Of a DNA stretch of 64,000 nucleotides, positions 8,661 through 16,308 are shown piece after piece. The DNA lies in contig NZ_JBHZGI010000007.1 in the NCBI RefSeq assembly GCF_051900535.1, positions 127,610 to 191,609 of the forward strand, in the 5' to 3' direction. The DNA comes from Frateuria_A sp051900535. Lineage in GTDB: Bacteria; Pseudomonadota; Gammaproteobacteria; Xanthomonadales; Rhodanobacteraceae. The position numbers and the translations under genes were made by a program. The notes below the pieces were generated by a model, which saw only the letters and a list, made by a program, of their open reading frames with translations, was not told the origin of the DNA and did no database searches. The first letter of the stretch is position 1. Every line of letters begins with the position of its first letter.

Positions 8661-9316
8661 CGTCCGTCGCCCCCGGCCGGCAGCGGTTGCGCGGCGAACC
8701 ATTTCGCCACCGCGGCGATGTCGGCGGCGCTCAGCGCACGGCTCAGGTGCTGCATCAGCTGCAGCGGATCGTTGCGCCGCGTGCCCTGCTGCCAGGCTTT
8801 GAGCTGCGCCTCGATGTAGCTTGCCGGCTGTCCGGCCAGCGGCGGGAAATGCGTGCCCACGCCGACGCCTCCGGGCCCATGGCATTGCTCGCAGGCCGGT
8901 ACCCGTTGCGACCAGCGCCCGCGCGTGGCGAGCGTCGCGCCCAGGTCGTTCGCCGCCGGCTGCGACGCGGCCGGGACGGCCGGCACGGGCAGGCCGCTGT
9001 AGTAGGTGCCGATCGCCTGCCGCTCCTCGTCGGACAGGGCACGCGCGATCGGTTGCATCACGGCGTTGGCGCGAGTGCCGGCGGCGTAGTCGGCCAGTTG
9101 CCTGGCGACATAGCTGGCATCCAGCCCTGCCAGGCGTGGAAAGGCCGCCGCTGCCTGGCCGGCGCCGTCCGCGCCATGGCAGGACTGGCACGGCGGTGCG
9201 CCATGGCCGTTGCCCCGGCTGACGAGTTCCTGCACCGACGCGGCATGCACCAGCAGTGGCCATGCCCCCGCGAGCAGCGCGCTCCCCAGCACGCGCCTGG
9301 TCAATCCCCTGCGCAC
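8657..9316 (-). CDS. Cytochrome c4-like diheme protein
   Basis: Exported diheme cytochrome. A basic N-terminus (RRGLTRR) leads into a signal peptide ending near VHAAS. Two similar domains follow, each with CxxCH (CQSCH and CEQCH) and a downstream FPRLAGLDASYVARQL or FPPLAGQPASYIEAQL segment. This internal duplication is the signature of cytochrome c4, which shuttles electrons to terminal oxidases. The GTG start before RRGLTRR is chosen because it puts the signal peptide at the very N-terminus; longer readings add over 60 residues with no signal character. It is first in a two-gene operon with the overlapping diheme lipoprotein. Confidence 0.85.
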   Translation of the reverse strand: MRRGLTRRVLGSALLAGAWPLLVHAASVQELVSRGNGHGAPPCQSCHGADGAGQAAAAFPRLAGLDASYVARQLADYAAGTRANAVMQPIARALSDEERQAIGTYYSGLPVPAVPAASQPAANDLGATLATRGRWSQRVPACEQCHGPGGVGVGTHFPPLAGQPASYIEAQLKAWQQGTRRNDPLQLMQHLSRALSAADIAAVAKWFAAQPLPAGGDGR

Positions 9317-9565
9317 TCTCGCACCCCCGACATCCCGATCGTTCCCGCGGGCAGGCAGTCCCCCCGGTTCCAAGGACGTGAGGAATAGCGAGAGCCGCGT
9401 GCAGAAAACGTCAGCAGCCTGGACAGTGGCCGCCCGGCTGTGCGCGAGCATTGGCCCCGGCCGACGGTGCGAAAGCAAGGTCGCGAGGGCGGTACGGTGT
9501 GACATTGCCGCGAAGGAACTGACTTGTCGCGGCGCAGCGAAGGGCGGGCTCGGCCTGCCGCAGGC
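9317..9565. other. Intergenic stretch upstream of the cytochrome operon
   Basis: About 250 bases between the FlhB-like gene and the cytochrome c4 start, both on the minus strand. It should hold the promoter of the cytochrome operon, but I could not pick a -35/-10 pair with good spacing. No convincing coding frame, RNA gene or terminator is seen. Confidence 0.5.
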
Positions 9566-9832
9566 TCAGGCGGAGGACTCGTCGCTCGCGTCGTACACGC
9601 TCGCCAGCACTGCGGCGGCGGCGGCGTAAAGCAGCACCGGCACATCCTCGCGCAGCCGCAGGGCGGCCAGCACCGCGGCGATCTGCGGATCATGGTGCAG
9701 CGGCAGGCCCAGTGCGCGGGCGCGGGCCAGCAGCAGGTCGAGCGCTTCGGGCGGCATCGGCGCCGGCTTGGCCTCCGGACCGGCCAGGCGCAGGGTGACG
9801 CGTCGCTGCGGCGGCGGCAGGCCGGTGCTCAT
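9566..9832 (-). CDS. FlhB C-terminal-domain-like small protein
   Basis: An 88-residue protein matching only the cytoplasmic export-switch domain of FlhB. It has the conserved run P(E)ALDLLLARARALGLPLHHDPQIAAVL and then the REDVPVLLYAAAAAVLASVYD helix. It lacks FlhB membrane segments and the autocleavage NPTH motif that full-length FlhB carries. It begins with an ATGA overlap on the stop of the adjacent FliK gene. FliK and the FlhB C-domain interact during the switch from hook to filament export, so a role in that switch is likely but not shown. Bacillus has a comparable stand-alone protein (YlqH) beside a FliK-like gene. Confidence 0.78.
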   Translation of the reverse strand: MSTGLPPPQRRVTLRLAGPEAKPAPMPPEALDLLLARARALGLPLHHDPQIAAVLAALRLREDVPVLLYAAAAAVLASVYDASDESSA

Positions 9833-10986
9833 GCGGTGGCCTTCAGCAACAGGGCGCTGGCGTGGCTGCGGCCTTGCGGCAAGCCGGTCTGGCAGCTCAG
9901 CTGCTCCAGCTGCAGGCCGCTGGCGGCCAGGCGCTGGCGCAGCGGGGTGAACTGGCGTTCCAGCCGTTCGGTGGTGGCGCTGCGCTCGGCCCACAGGCGC
10001 ACGTTCAAATGCAGGTCGCGCAGTTGCAGTTCGCCCTGCAGCGGCCCGAGCGCGGGCAGGTCGATGGCGAAGCCCAGGGTCCATGTGCCGGCGCCGGTCT
10101 CGGCGTCCTGGCCCTGTTCGAGATGCAACTGCAGCACGTCGCGTCCGTCGGGACCCTGCAGCGGGATGTCGATCATCCAGGCCTGCGCGCCGGCGGCGTC
10201 CAGCTGGGCGATTTCCAGCCGCGCGAGCGCGGCGTGCACGTCGCCGCGCAGGCGGCCGAGCAACTGGTTGACGTCCTCGTCCGCGGGCGGGTCGGCGAAC
10301 GGCATGGCCAACGGCGCGCGCGGCTGGGCCTGCAGGCCGCGCTGGCGCAGCGGCGGCGGCGTGTCGGCATGACTGGACGGCACGTGGGCCGGCAGGCGCG
10401 GTTGCCGGTCGAGCAGCGCGGCCAGGCGCAGCAGTACGGCCTTGAAGTCTTCGTCGCCCAGCGGCATCGGGTTGCTGCGCGGGCGCGCCAGTTGCGATTC
10501 CAGGAACAGGCCGCTGCGGGCGATCGCCTCGCGCAGGCCTTCCGGGCGGCTGATGTCCTGCGGCGTGCGCACGCCCTGGTCGAGGAGCGCCAGCGCGGCG
10601 CGCACGGCCGGTGGCAGCTGCCGCACCACCGGCCGCTGCGCGAGTGCACCGAGCGTGGCCAGCAGCGGAGCGTAGCCGTTCTGTTGCGGCAGGCGTTCGC
10701 GCAGCGCCTGTTGCACGCGCGGATCGGTGGCGGCGCCGGTAAGGATCTCCAGCAGCGGCGGGTTGCCCATGGCGAGCACGCGCACCTGGAATTGCGAGGG
10801 CAGCGGGATGCCCAGCGGGTCGGTTTCGACCGTGAGTGCGCCGATCTGCAGCACCATCCGGCCCTGGTCGCCCATGCCCAGCGGACGCGCGGGCAGCACC
10901 GCGCCCACGCGCCAGCTCTCCGACGCGGCACCGGTGGCGGCACCCGCCCAGGTCATCGCAGCGAGGCTGGTGGGTTGGATGATCAC
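9829..10986 (-). CDS. fliK: Flagellar hook-length control protein FliK-like
   Basis: Probable FliK, which measures hook length and triggers the export-specificity switch through FlhB. The N-terminal two thirds are Ala/Pro/Gln/Leu-rich and low in conserved motifs. The C-terminal part (about residues 245-345) resembles the Flg_hook domain: AQAWMIDIPLQGPDGRDVLQLHLEQ and a downstream LHLNVRLWAERSATTERL segment. The GTG start has AGGAGA five bases upstream, and the protein starts MIIQPTSLAAM, 385 aa. Its stop overlaps the FlhB-like gene. It stands away from the hook and basal-body genes, unlike fliK in enterics, so it could be a second FliK paralogue. Confidence 0.72.
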   Translation of the reverse strand: MIIQPTSLAAMTWAGAATGAASESWRVGAVLPARPLGMGDQGRMVLQIGALTVETDPLGIPLPSQFQVRVLAMGNPPLLEILTGAATDPRVQQALRERLPQQNGYAPLLATLGALAQRPVVRQLPPAVRAALALLDQGVRTPQDISRPEGLREAIARSGLFLESQLARPRSNPMPLGDEDFKAVLLRLAALLDRQPRLPAHVPSSHADTPPPLRQRGLQAQPRAPLAMPFADPPADEDVNQLLGRLRGDVHAALARLEIAQLDAAGAQAWMIDIPLQGPDGRDVLQLHLEQGQDAETGAGTWTLGFAIDLPALGPLQGELQLRDLHLNVRLWAERSATTERLERQFTPLRQRLAASGLQLEQLSCQTGLPQGRSHASALLLKATA

Positions 10987-11120
10987 GCGGGTCTCCTGCC
11001 TGCCGGCCGGGCGGTTTGGCCGGTTCCGTGCAGTCGGTAAAGGAATCGGCGGGATAGACGATAACTTGAGTGCGCGGCCCGGTACGTCCTGCAGAGGCGA
11101 CCGCCGTCCCGGAAATGCCG

Positions 11121-11148
11121 CTAAAGCCGTCGCCGCTCGCGCCGATAA
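11121..11148 (+). promoter_or_regulatory. Consensus FliA (sigma-28) promoter for STAS-cheY-cheA
   Basis: CTAAA, exactly 15 bases, then GCCGATAA. This equals the known sigma-28 consensus TAAA-N15-GCCGATAA in every specified base. The predicted start of transcription near 11155 leaves a leader of about 30 bases before the STAS start codon. The sequence is non-coding on both strands, between fliK (minus) and the STAS gene. Confidence 0.85.
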
Positions 11149-11185
11149 GCCTCTGGCAGGGGCCCGGTACGACGCGGAGGTAAGC

Positions 11186-11500
11186 ATGGGCAGCAAACGA
11201 GAGCTCAAACAGCCCAGAACGGTCGAAATCGGTTTGCCGGCCGACTGCCGCATGGCGGCGCAGTCGGCCTTGCTGGCCGATCTGCTGGGCGCGCTGGACG
11301 CACCATCGACGCAGATAGACGGCAGTGCCGTCGAGCGCGTGGACACGGCCGCGCTGCAGCTGCTGACGTTGTTCCGTCGCGAGGCGCTCTCGCGCGGCTG
11401 CGAGGTGAGCTGGCGGGGCGCGAGCAGGACATTGTGCGAGGCGGCGGACACGCTGGGCCTCGTCAAGGCACTTGATCTACCGGTCGCCGCGGCGGCCTGA
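11186..11500 (+). CDS. STAS-domain protein (anti-sigma antagonist-like), start of chemosensory cluster 2
   Basis: A 104-residue STAS domain protein. Family members act as phospho-switches that bind partner kinases or sensors. The loop that carries the regulatory serine reads VERVDTAALQLL, so the phosphosite position is threonine instead of serine. GGAGG lies 5 bases before the ATG. It is the first gene after the FliA promoter and is followed 18 bases later by cheY. Similar STAS-cheY-cheA orders occur in other proteobacterial clusters. A different STAS protein closes the same cluster at 20.3 kb. Its signalling partner cannot be read from the sequence. Confidence 0.8.
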   Translation: MGSKRELKQPRTVEIGLPADCRMAAQSALLADLLGALDAPSTQIDGSAVERVDTAALQLLTLFRREALSRGCEVSWRGASRTLCEAADTLGLVKALDLPVAAAA

Positions 11501-11518
11501 AACAACTGAGGAAAGACG

Positions 11519-11881
11519 ATGGCAAAGATTCTTGCGGTGGACGATTCGGCGTCGATGCGCGGCATGGTGGCCTACACCCTGCGCGGCGCCGGACACGAGG
11601 TGACCGAGGCGGAAAACGGCCAGCTCGCGCTGGACGCCGCGGCCGCCAGCGGGTTCGACCTGGTGCTGGCGGACGTCAACATGCCGGTGATGGACGGCAT
11701 CAGCATGGTGCGCGAGCTGCGCACGCGCCCGGCCTACAAGGGCGTGCCGATCCTGATGCTGACCACCGAGTCGCACACGGACAAGAAGATGGAAGGCAAG
11801 GCCGCCGGCGCCACCGGGTGGCTGGTCAAGCCGTTCGATCCGGACCAGCTGCTGGCCACGGTCAAGCGCGTGCTCGGCTAA
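11519..11881 (+). CDS. cheY: CheY-like response regulator (cluster 2)
   Basis: Single receiver domain of 120 aa. The acidic pair is D8/D9 in AVDDSASM, the phosphoacceptor is D52 in VLADVNMPVMDG, and the switch residues are the T in LMLTTES and K in WLVKPFD. GAGGAAAG precedes the ATG. It sits between STAS and cheA, with no cheZ in this cluster. It may therefore act as a motor regulator dephosphorylated by the cluster 1 CheZ, or as a phosphate sink. The sequence TESHTDKKMEGKAAGATGW is typical of CheY proteins from alternative che clusters rather than enteric CheY. Confidence 0.92.
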   Translation: MAKILAVDDSASMRGMVAYTLRGAGHEVTEAENGQLALDAAAASGFDLVLADVNMPVMDGISMVRELRTRPAYKGVPILMLTTESHTDKKMEGKAAGATGWLVKPFDPDQLLATVKRVLG

Positions 11882-11899
11882 AGCCGCGGAGAAACACCC

Positions 11900-13873
11900 A
11901 TGAGCAACGCGGGCCTGGCGCAGTTCCAACAAGTATTCATCGAGGAGAGCCTGGAAGGGCTCGACACAATGGAATCCTCGCTGCTCGCGCTGGACGAGGG
12001 CGGCGACGGGGAACTGGTGCACACCATCTTCCGCGCGGCGCACTCGATCAAGGGCGGCGCGGCCACCTTCGGCTTCCCGGAGATGGCCTCGTTCACCCAT
12101 GAGGCCGAGTCGCTGCTGGACGAGGTGCGCGGCGGCAAGCGGGCGATCGACAAGCCGATCGTCGAGCTGTTGCTGCGCTCGGTGGATTGCCTGCGTGGCA
12201 TGTTCGACCGCGCCAGGGCCGGCCAGCCATTGAACGACACCGTTTCCGACGGCGTGCGTGGCGAACTGGCGGCAATGATGGGCCGCGAGGCGCCCGCGCA
12301 GGCGGGCCCGGCCCGCCGTGCCGGCGACCAGGCCGAGGCCTGGACGATCCGTTTCCAGCCGCACGCGGGCATGCTCGCGGGCGGCAACGATCCGCTGCGG
12401 CTGATCCGCGAGCTGGCCGGGCTGGGCGAACTCGCCATCGAGGCCGACCTCTCGCGCCTGCCGGCGCTGGCCAAGCTGGACCCGTCCGAATGCCACCTGG
12501 GCTGGAACATCGAGCTCAAGGCCCCGGTCAAGCGCGAGGACATCGCGGCGGTGTTCGACTGGGTCGAAGGCGAGTGCGACCTGACCATCGAGGCCATGCC
12601 GAGCGCGGTGGTGGCGCCCGCCGCGGCCCCGGCGCCTGCCCCGGCGAACATCGCCGATGCGGCTGCCGCGCGTGGCACGCGCGAGGCGAGCGCCGAATCG
12701 AGTTCCGTGCGCGTGGCGATCGACAAGATCGACAGCATGATCAACCTGGTGGGCGAGCTGGTGATCACCCAGTCCATGCTCGACACCTTCCGCGAGGATT
12801 TCGACCCGGCCCGGCTGCCGTTGCTGCAGCAGGGCCTGGTCCAGCTTGCCCGCCATGCGCGCGAGCTGCAGGAAAGCGTGATGGGCATCCGCATGCTGCC
12901 CATCGCCTCGGTGTTCAACCGCTTCCCGCGGCTGGTGCGCGACCTGAGCCAGAAGCTGGGCAAGCAGGTGAAGCTGGAGCTGCACGGCGAGCAGACCGAA
13001 CTGGACAAGACCGTGCTGGAAAAGATCGGCGACCCGATGGTGCATCTGGTGCGCAACGCGATCGACCACGGCCTGGAAATGCCCGACAAGCGCCGTGCCG
13101 CCGGCAAGCACGAGATGGGCACGCTCAAGCTCGACGCCTTCCATCGCGGCGGCAACATCGTGGTGGAGGTGTCCGACGACGGCGCCGGCCTCAACCGCGA
13201 GGCGATCGTGAACAAGGCGATCGAGCGCGGCCTGATCGCCAGCGGCGAAGGCCTGAGCGAGGAGGCGGTCGGCGAGCTGATCTTCCAGCCGGGCTTCTCC
13301 ACCGCCGCCGTCACCACCGACCTTTCCGGCCGCGGCGTGGGCATGGACGTGGTCCGCCGCAACGTTTCGGACCTCGGCGGCACGGTGACCATCCGCAGCA
13401 AGCCGGGGCAGGGCAGCGTGTTCACCATCACCCTGCCGCTCACGCTCGCGATCATCGACGGCCTCACCGCCGCGGTGGGCCAGGAGCGCTACATCGTGCC
13501 GCTGGTGTCGATCGTCGAATCGGTGCAGCTCAAGCCCGAGGCGCTCAAGACCGTGGTCGGCGGCGGCGAGTTGTTCCGCTTCCGCGGCGAATACCTGCCG
13601 GTATTGCGCCTGCACGAACTGTTCGGCTGCGACGGTGCCAAGCGGTCGATCGAAGATGGGCTGCTGATCGTGGTCGAGGGCGACGGTTCCCGCGTGGGGC
13701 TGTTCGTCGACGGCCTGGTCGGGCAGCAGCAGGCGGTGGTCAAGTCGCTGGAAGCGAACTACCGCCGCGTGCAGGGCGTCTCCGGCGCAACCATCCTGGC
13801 CGATGGCGCGGTGGCGCTGATCGTCGACATCGCCGGCTTGGTGCGCCTGCACAGCCGCCGCAAAGCCGCCTGA
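11900..13873 (+). CDS. cheA: Chemotaxis histidine kinase CheA (cluster 2)
   Basis: Second CheA, 657 aa, with a different layout from the first. P1 has H48 in RAAHSIKGG. A compact P2-like domain (about residues 147-235, starting WTIRFQPHAGML) is expected to bind CheY or CheB. After an Ala/Pro linker come P3 (VRVAIDKIDSMINLVGELVI), P4 with HLVRNAIDHGLEMPDKR, SDDGAGLNRE and GRGVGMDVVRRN, and P5 starting near AVGQERYIVPLVSI. All kinase boxes are intact. It lies 18 bases after cheY and is followed by a palindromic repeat before cheW. Its P2 contrasts with the motif-bearing linker of the cluster 1 kinase. Confidence 0.95.
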   Translation: MSNAGLAQFQQVFIEESLEGLDTMESSLLALDEGGDGELVHTIFRAAHSIKGGAATFGFPEMASFTHEAESLLDEVRGGKRAIDKPIVELLLRSVDCLRGMFDRARAGQPLNDTVSDGVRGELAAMMGREAPAQAGPARRAGDQAEAWTIRFQPHAGMLAGGNDPLRLIRELAGLGELAIEADLSRLPALAKLDPSECHLGWNIELKAPVKREDIAAVFDWVEGECDLTIEAMPSAVVAPAAAPAPAPANIADAAAARGTREASAESSSVRVAIDKIDSMINLVGELVITQSMLDTFREDFDPARLPLLQQGLVQLARHARELQESVMGIRMLPIASVFNRFPRLVRDLSQKLGKQVKLELHGEQTELDKTVLEKIGDPMVHLVRNAIDHGLEMPDKRRAAGKHEMGTLKLDAFHRGGNIVVEVSDDGAGLNREAIVNKAIERGLIASGEGLSEEAVGELIFQPGFSTAAVTTDLSGRGVGMDVVRRNVSDLGGTVTIRSKPGQGSVFTITLPLTLAIIDGLTAAVGQERYIVPLVSIVESVQLKPEALKTVVGGGELFRFRGEYLPVLRLHELFGCDGAKRSIEDGLLIVVEGDGSRVGLFVDGLVGQQQAVVKSLEANYRRVQGVSGATILADGAVALIVDIAGLVRLHSRRKAA

Positions 13874-13887
13874 CCCCCGGATTTCCC

Positions 13888-13955
13888 GTAGGGCGCCCTT
13901 GGGCGCGACCGCGATGCCACGCAGGCATGTTGGTCGCGCCAAGGGCGCTCCTGTG
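13888..13955. repeat. GTAG-headed palindromic (REP/SMAG-like) element
   Basis: Starts GTAGGGCGCCC and folds into a long stem. The left arm 13891-13910 pairs with 13932-13952 with one bulge, and an inner stem ATGCC/GGCAT lies within the loop. The GTAG head followed by an imperfect palindrome is the hallmark of Stenotrophomonas GTAG (SMAG) and related REP elements. It lies between cheA and cheW of cluster 2 and could act as a processing site or attenuator. A RAYT transposase is not seen in the window. Confidence 0.75.
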
Positions 13956-13987
13956 TCCGGAAACCGCGACGCGCGCACGTTCCTCTG

Positions 13988-14015
13988 CTCAAGAACCCCG
14001 CCCGGCAGCCGATAG
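13988..14015 (+). promoter_or_regulatory. FliA (sigma-28)-type promoter for cheW-mcp-cheR
   Basis: CTCAA, exactly 15 bases, then GCCGATAG. It differs from the sigma-28 consensus in one base of each element. The predicted transcript would start near 14022, about 28 bases before the cheW start. It stands just after the palindromic repeat, so cheW-mcp and later genes may have their own FliA-dependent transcript. Confidence 0.72.
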
Positions 14016-14049
14016 ACCCTTGTCTCGGTATCTCACCGCGGAAACGCAA

Positions 14050-14568
14050 ATGAACCATCCAGCGAACCCCGCCGCCCCGGAAACGGCCGCAGCGGTCCAG
14101 TACCTCACCGTGAACCTCGCGCACGAGGAATACGCGATCGACATCCTGGCCGTGCGCGAGATCCGCGGCTGGACGCCGGTCACGCGCATTCCCCAGGCGC
14201 CGCACTACGTGCTCGGCGTGCTCAACCTGCGCGGCGCCATCGTGCCGGTGCTGGACCTGCGCCTGCGCTTCGGCCTTGCGCGCGAGGAGTACACGGCGAC
14301 TACCGTCACGGTGATCGTCACCGTCGCCGAGCGCCTTTTCGGCGTGATCGTCGATGCCGTCTCCGACGTGCTGGACGTTAGCCCGGACCAGGTGCGCCCG
14401 GTGCCGGACATGGGCACCACCGTGGACACCGAATACCTGAAGGGACTGACCGCCGTCGAGGAGCGCATGGTGCTGCTCCTGGACGTGGACAAACTGCTGC
14501 AACCGCAGGACGCGCAGATGCTGGAAGCCGCCTTGCCCGCGGCCAATGACGTTAAAGCCGTGGCCTGA
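14050..14568 (+). CDS. cheW: Chemotaxis coupling protein CheW (cluster 2)
   Basis: A 172-residue CheW that couples receptors to the cluster 2 CheA. The N-terminal strand YLTVNLAHEEYAIDILAVREIRGW leads to the hallmark VLGVLNLRGAIVPVLDLRLRFGL and then TVIVTVAERLFGVIVDAVSDVLDV. The C-terminal tail after the domain is Ala/Asp-rich. The start at MNHPANP follows a FliA-type promoter by about 35 bases. No strong ribosome site is seen, only GGAAACGCAA. The receptor gene begins 12 bases after the stop. Confidence 0.93.
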   Translation: MNHPANPAAPETAAAVQYLTVNLAHEEYAIDILAVREIRGWTPVTRIPQAPHYVLGVLNLRGAIVPVLDLRLRFGLAREEYTATTVTVIVTVAERLFGVIVDAVSDVLDVSPDQVRPVPDMGTTVDTEYLKGLTAVEERMVLLLDVDKLLQPQDAQMLEAALPAANDVKAVA

Positions 14569-14580
14569 CAGGAACCACCG

Positions 14581-16305
14581 ATGAAAATGCCCAAGTTCAA
14601 GTTCAAGATTCCCTCCCTCACCGTGCGCGGCCGGCTGCGCCTGGTCATGGGCATGCTGATGCTGATGCTGGTCGGTGGTGCCGTGATCGGCATCGGCTCG
14701 ATGCAGCTGCAGAACGAAAGCATGCGCGCGACCTACGAGAACGAGATCGTTCCCGCCCAGATCGTGGCGCAGTTGCAGCAGAGCTCGCTGTTGTCCTTCA
14801 TCGTGCTGGGCGAGGCGGGCAACCTGGTCGGCAAGCCGGCGCTCAAGCAGAAGCTGACCGAATTCGGCGAGCACCAGGCGAACGTGGTCAAGTACAAGAA
14901 GATGCTCGAGGGCTTCCCCAAGAGCGAGGCGATCGCCAAGCAGTACAAGGACTACCTGTCGACCAACGAGGACTACCAGAGCGCCAAGAAGGACATGCTG
15001 GACGCGCTCAACCAGAACGACACCGGGGCGCTGGACGTGCTCGACATGGAAGTGCGCCCGTTGCTGATGCTGCGCCAGCAATCGCTGGCGAAGCTGGCCG
15101 ACCTGCAGCGCGCTGAAGCGCAAGGCATCTACGAGACGCAGGTCGGCCGCTTCAAGCTGATCCGCGCGATCAGCATCGGCGCACTTGTCGCCGGTCTGCT
15201 GATCGCCGCCTGGATGGCGCTTTCGCTCAGCCGCTCGATCGTCGGCACGCTGGCCTATGCCGGCCGGGTTGCCCGCGAGATCGCCCAGGGCAAGCTTGGT
15301 CACGCCATCGAGGTCAAGCGCAACGACGAGCTGGGCCAGTTGCTGGAAGCCTTCCGCACCATGGACGAGCGCCTGTCGGCGATCGTGGGCGAGGTTCGCC
15401 ACGGCTCCGGCGCGGTGAGCACCGCCGCGCAGCAGATCGCCCGCGGCAACGACGATCTTTCGCAGCGTACGCAGGAACAGGCGTCCAGCCTGGAGGAAAC
15501 CGCCTCCTCGATGGAGGAGATGACCTCCACCGTGAAGCAGAACGCCGAGAACGCCAGCCACGCCAACCAGCTGGCCCGCGGCGCCCGCGAGCAGGCCGAG
15601 CGTGGCGGTGAGGTGGCTTCGCAGGCGGTCGTGGCGATGAAGGAGATCAACGCCTCCAGCCGCAAGATTTCCGACATCGTCAGCCTGATCGACGAGATCG
15701 CCTTCCAGACCAACCTGCTCTCGCTCAACGCGGCCGTGGAAGCGGCGCGCGCCGGCGAGCAGGGCCGCGGCTTCGCGGTGGTCGCCACCGAGGTGCGCAA
15801 CCTGGCGCAGCGCTCGGCCGGCGCGGCCAAGGAGATCAAGGCGCTGATCAACGACAGCGCGGAGAAGGTCAAGGCCGGTTCCGACCTGGTCGACCAGTCG
15901 GGCAAGGCGCTCGCCGAGATCGTCGACAGCGTCAAGAAGGTCACCGACATCGTGGCCGAGATCGCCGCGGCCAGCCAGGAGCAGTCCGCCGGCATCGACC
16001 AGGTCAACCACGCCGTGCTGCAGATGGACGAGATGACCCAGCAGAACGCCGCGCTGGTGGAGGAGGCCGCCGCGGCCGCCCGCGCCATGCAGGAGCAGGC
16101 GGGCGAGCTGTCGCGCCAGGTCGCGTTCTTCCGCCTCGAGGGCGACGCCGCGCCGGCGCCCGCGCCGGTGAAGCCGCAGTCGTCCGTGGTCGCCGAGGCC
16201 GAGGCGGTGTTCGCCGCCGTGCGCAACACGCCGCCGGTGCGCGCCATGCGCTCGGCCGAACCGGCCGCGGTGGCTGCCGACGCGGGCGTGTGGAAGGAGT
16301 TCTGA
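14581..16305 (+). CDS. Methyl-accepting chemotaxis protein with C-terminal tether peptide
   Basis: Transmembrane chemoreceptor of 574 aa. Membrane helix 1 (about residues 18-40) and helix 2 (about 194-212) flank a helical periplasmic domain like the four-helix-bundle MCP ligand domain. A HAMP follows, then the signalling hairpin with the highly conserved tip EIAFQTNLLSLNAAVEAARAGE and glutamate-rich methylation helices such as EETASSMEEM. The last residues are VWKEF, which fits the x-W-x-x-F pentapeptide that docks CheR and CheB. It sits between cheW and cheR. The ligand cannot be predicted; related 4HB receptors bind amino or organic acids. Confidence 0.94.
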   Translation: MKMPKFKFKIPSLTVRGRLRLVMGMLMLMLVGGAVIGIGSMQLQNESMRATYENEIVPAQIVAQLQQSSLLSFIVLGEAGNLVGKPALKQKLTEFGEHQANVVKYKKMLEGFPKSEAIAKQYKDYLSTNEDYQSAKKDMLDALNQNDTGALDVLDMEVRPLLMLRQQSLAKLADLQRAEAQGIYETQVGRFKLIRAISIGALVAGLLIAAWMALSLSRSIVGTLAYAGRVAREIAQGKLGHAIEVKRNDELGQLLEAFRTMDERLSAIVGEVRHGSGAVSTAAQQIARGNDDLSQRTQEQASSLEETASSMEEMTSTVKQNAENASHANQLARGAREQAERGGEVASQAVVAMKEINASSRKISDIVSLIDEIAFQTNLLSLNAAVEAARAGEQGRGFAVVATEVRNLAQRSAGAAKEIKALINDSAEKVKAGSDLVDQSGKALAEIVDSVKKVTDIVAEIAAASQEQSAGIDQVNHAVLQMDEMTQQNAALVEEAAAAARAMQEQAGELSRQVAFFRLEGDAAPAPAPVKPQSSVVAEAEAVFAAVRNTPPVRAMRSAEPAAVAADAGVWKEF

Positions 16306-16308
16306 GCG

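Noticed and set aside
11038..11064. A further FliA-like sequence, TAAA-N15-GACGATAA, upstream of the exact one.
   Set aside because: One mismatch in the -10 and 84 bases upstream of the exact site. Possible but weak, and not needed to explain expression.
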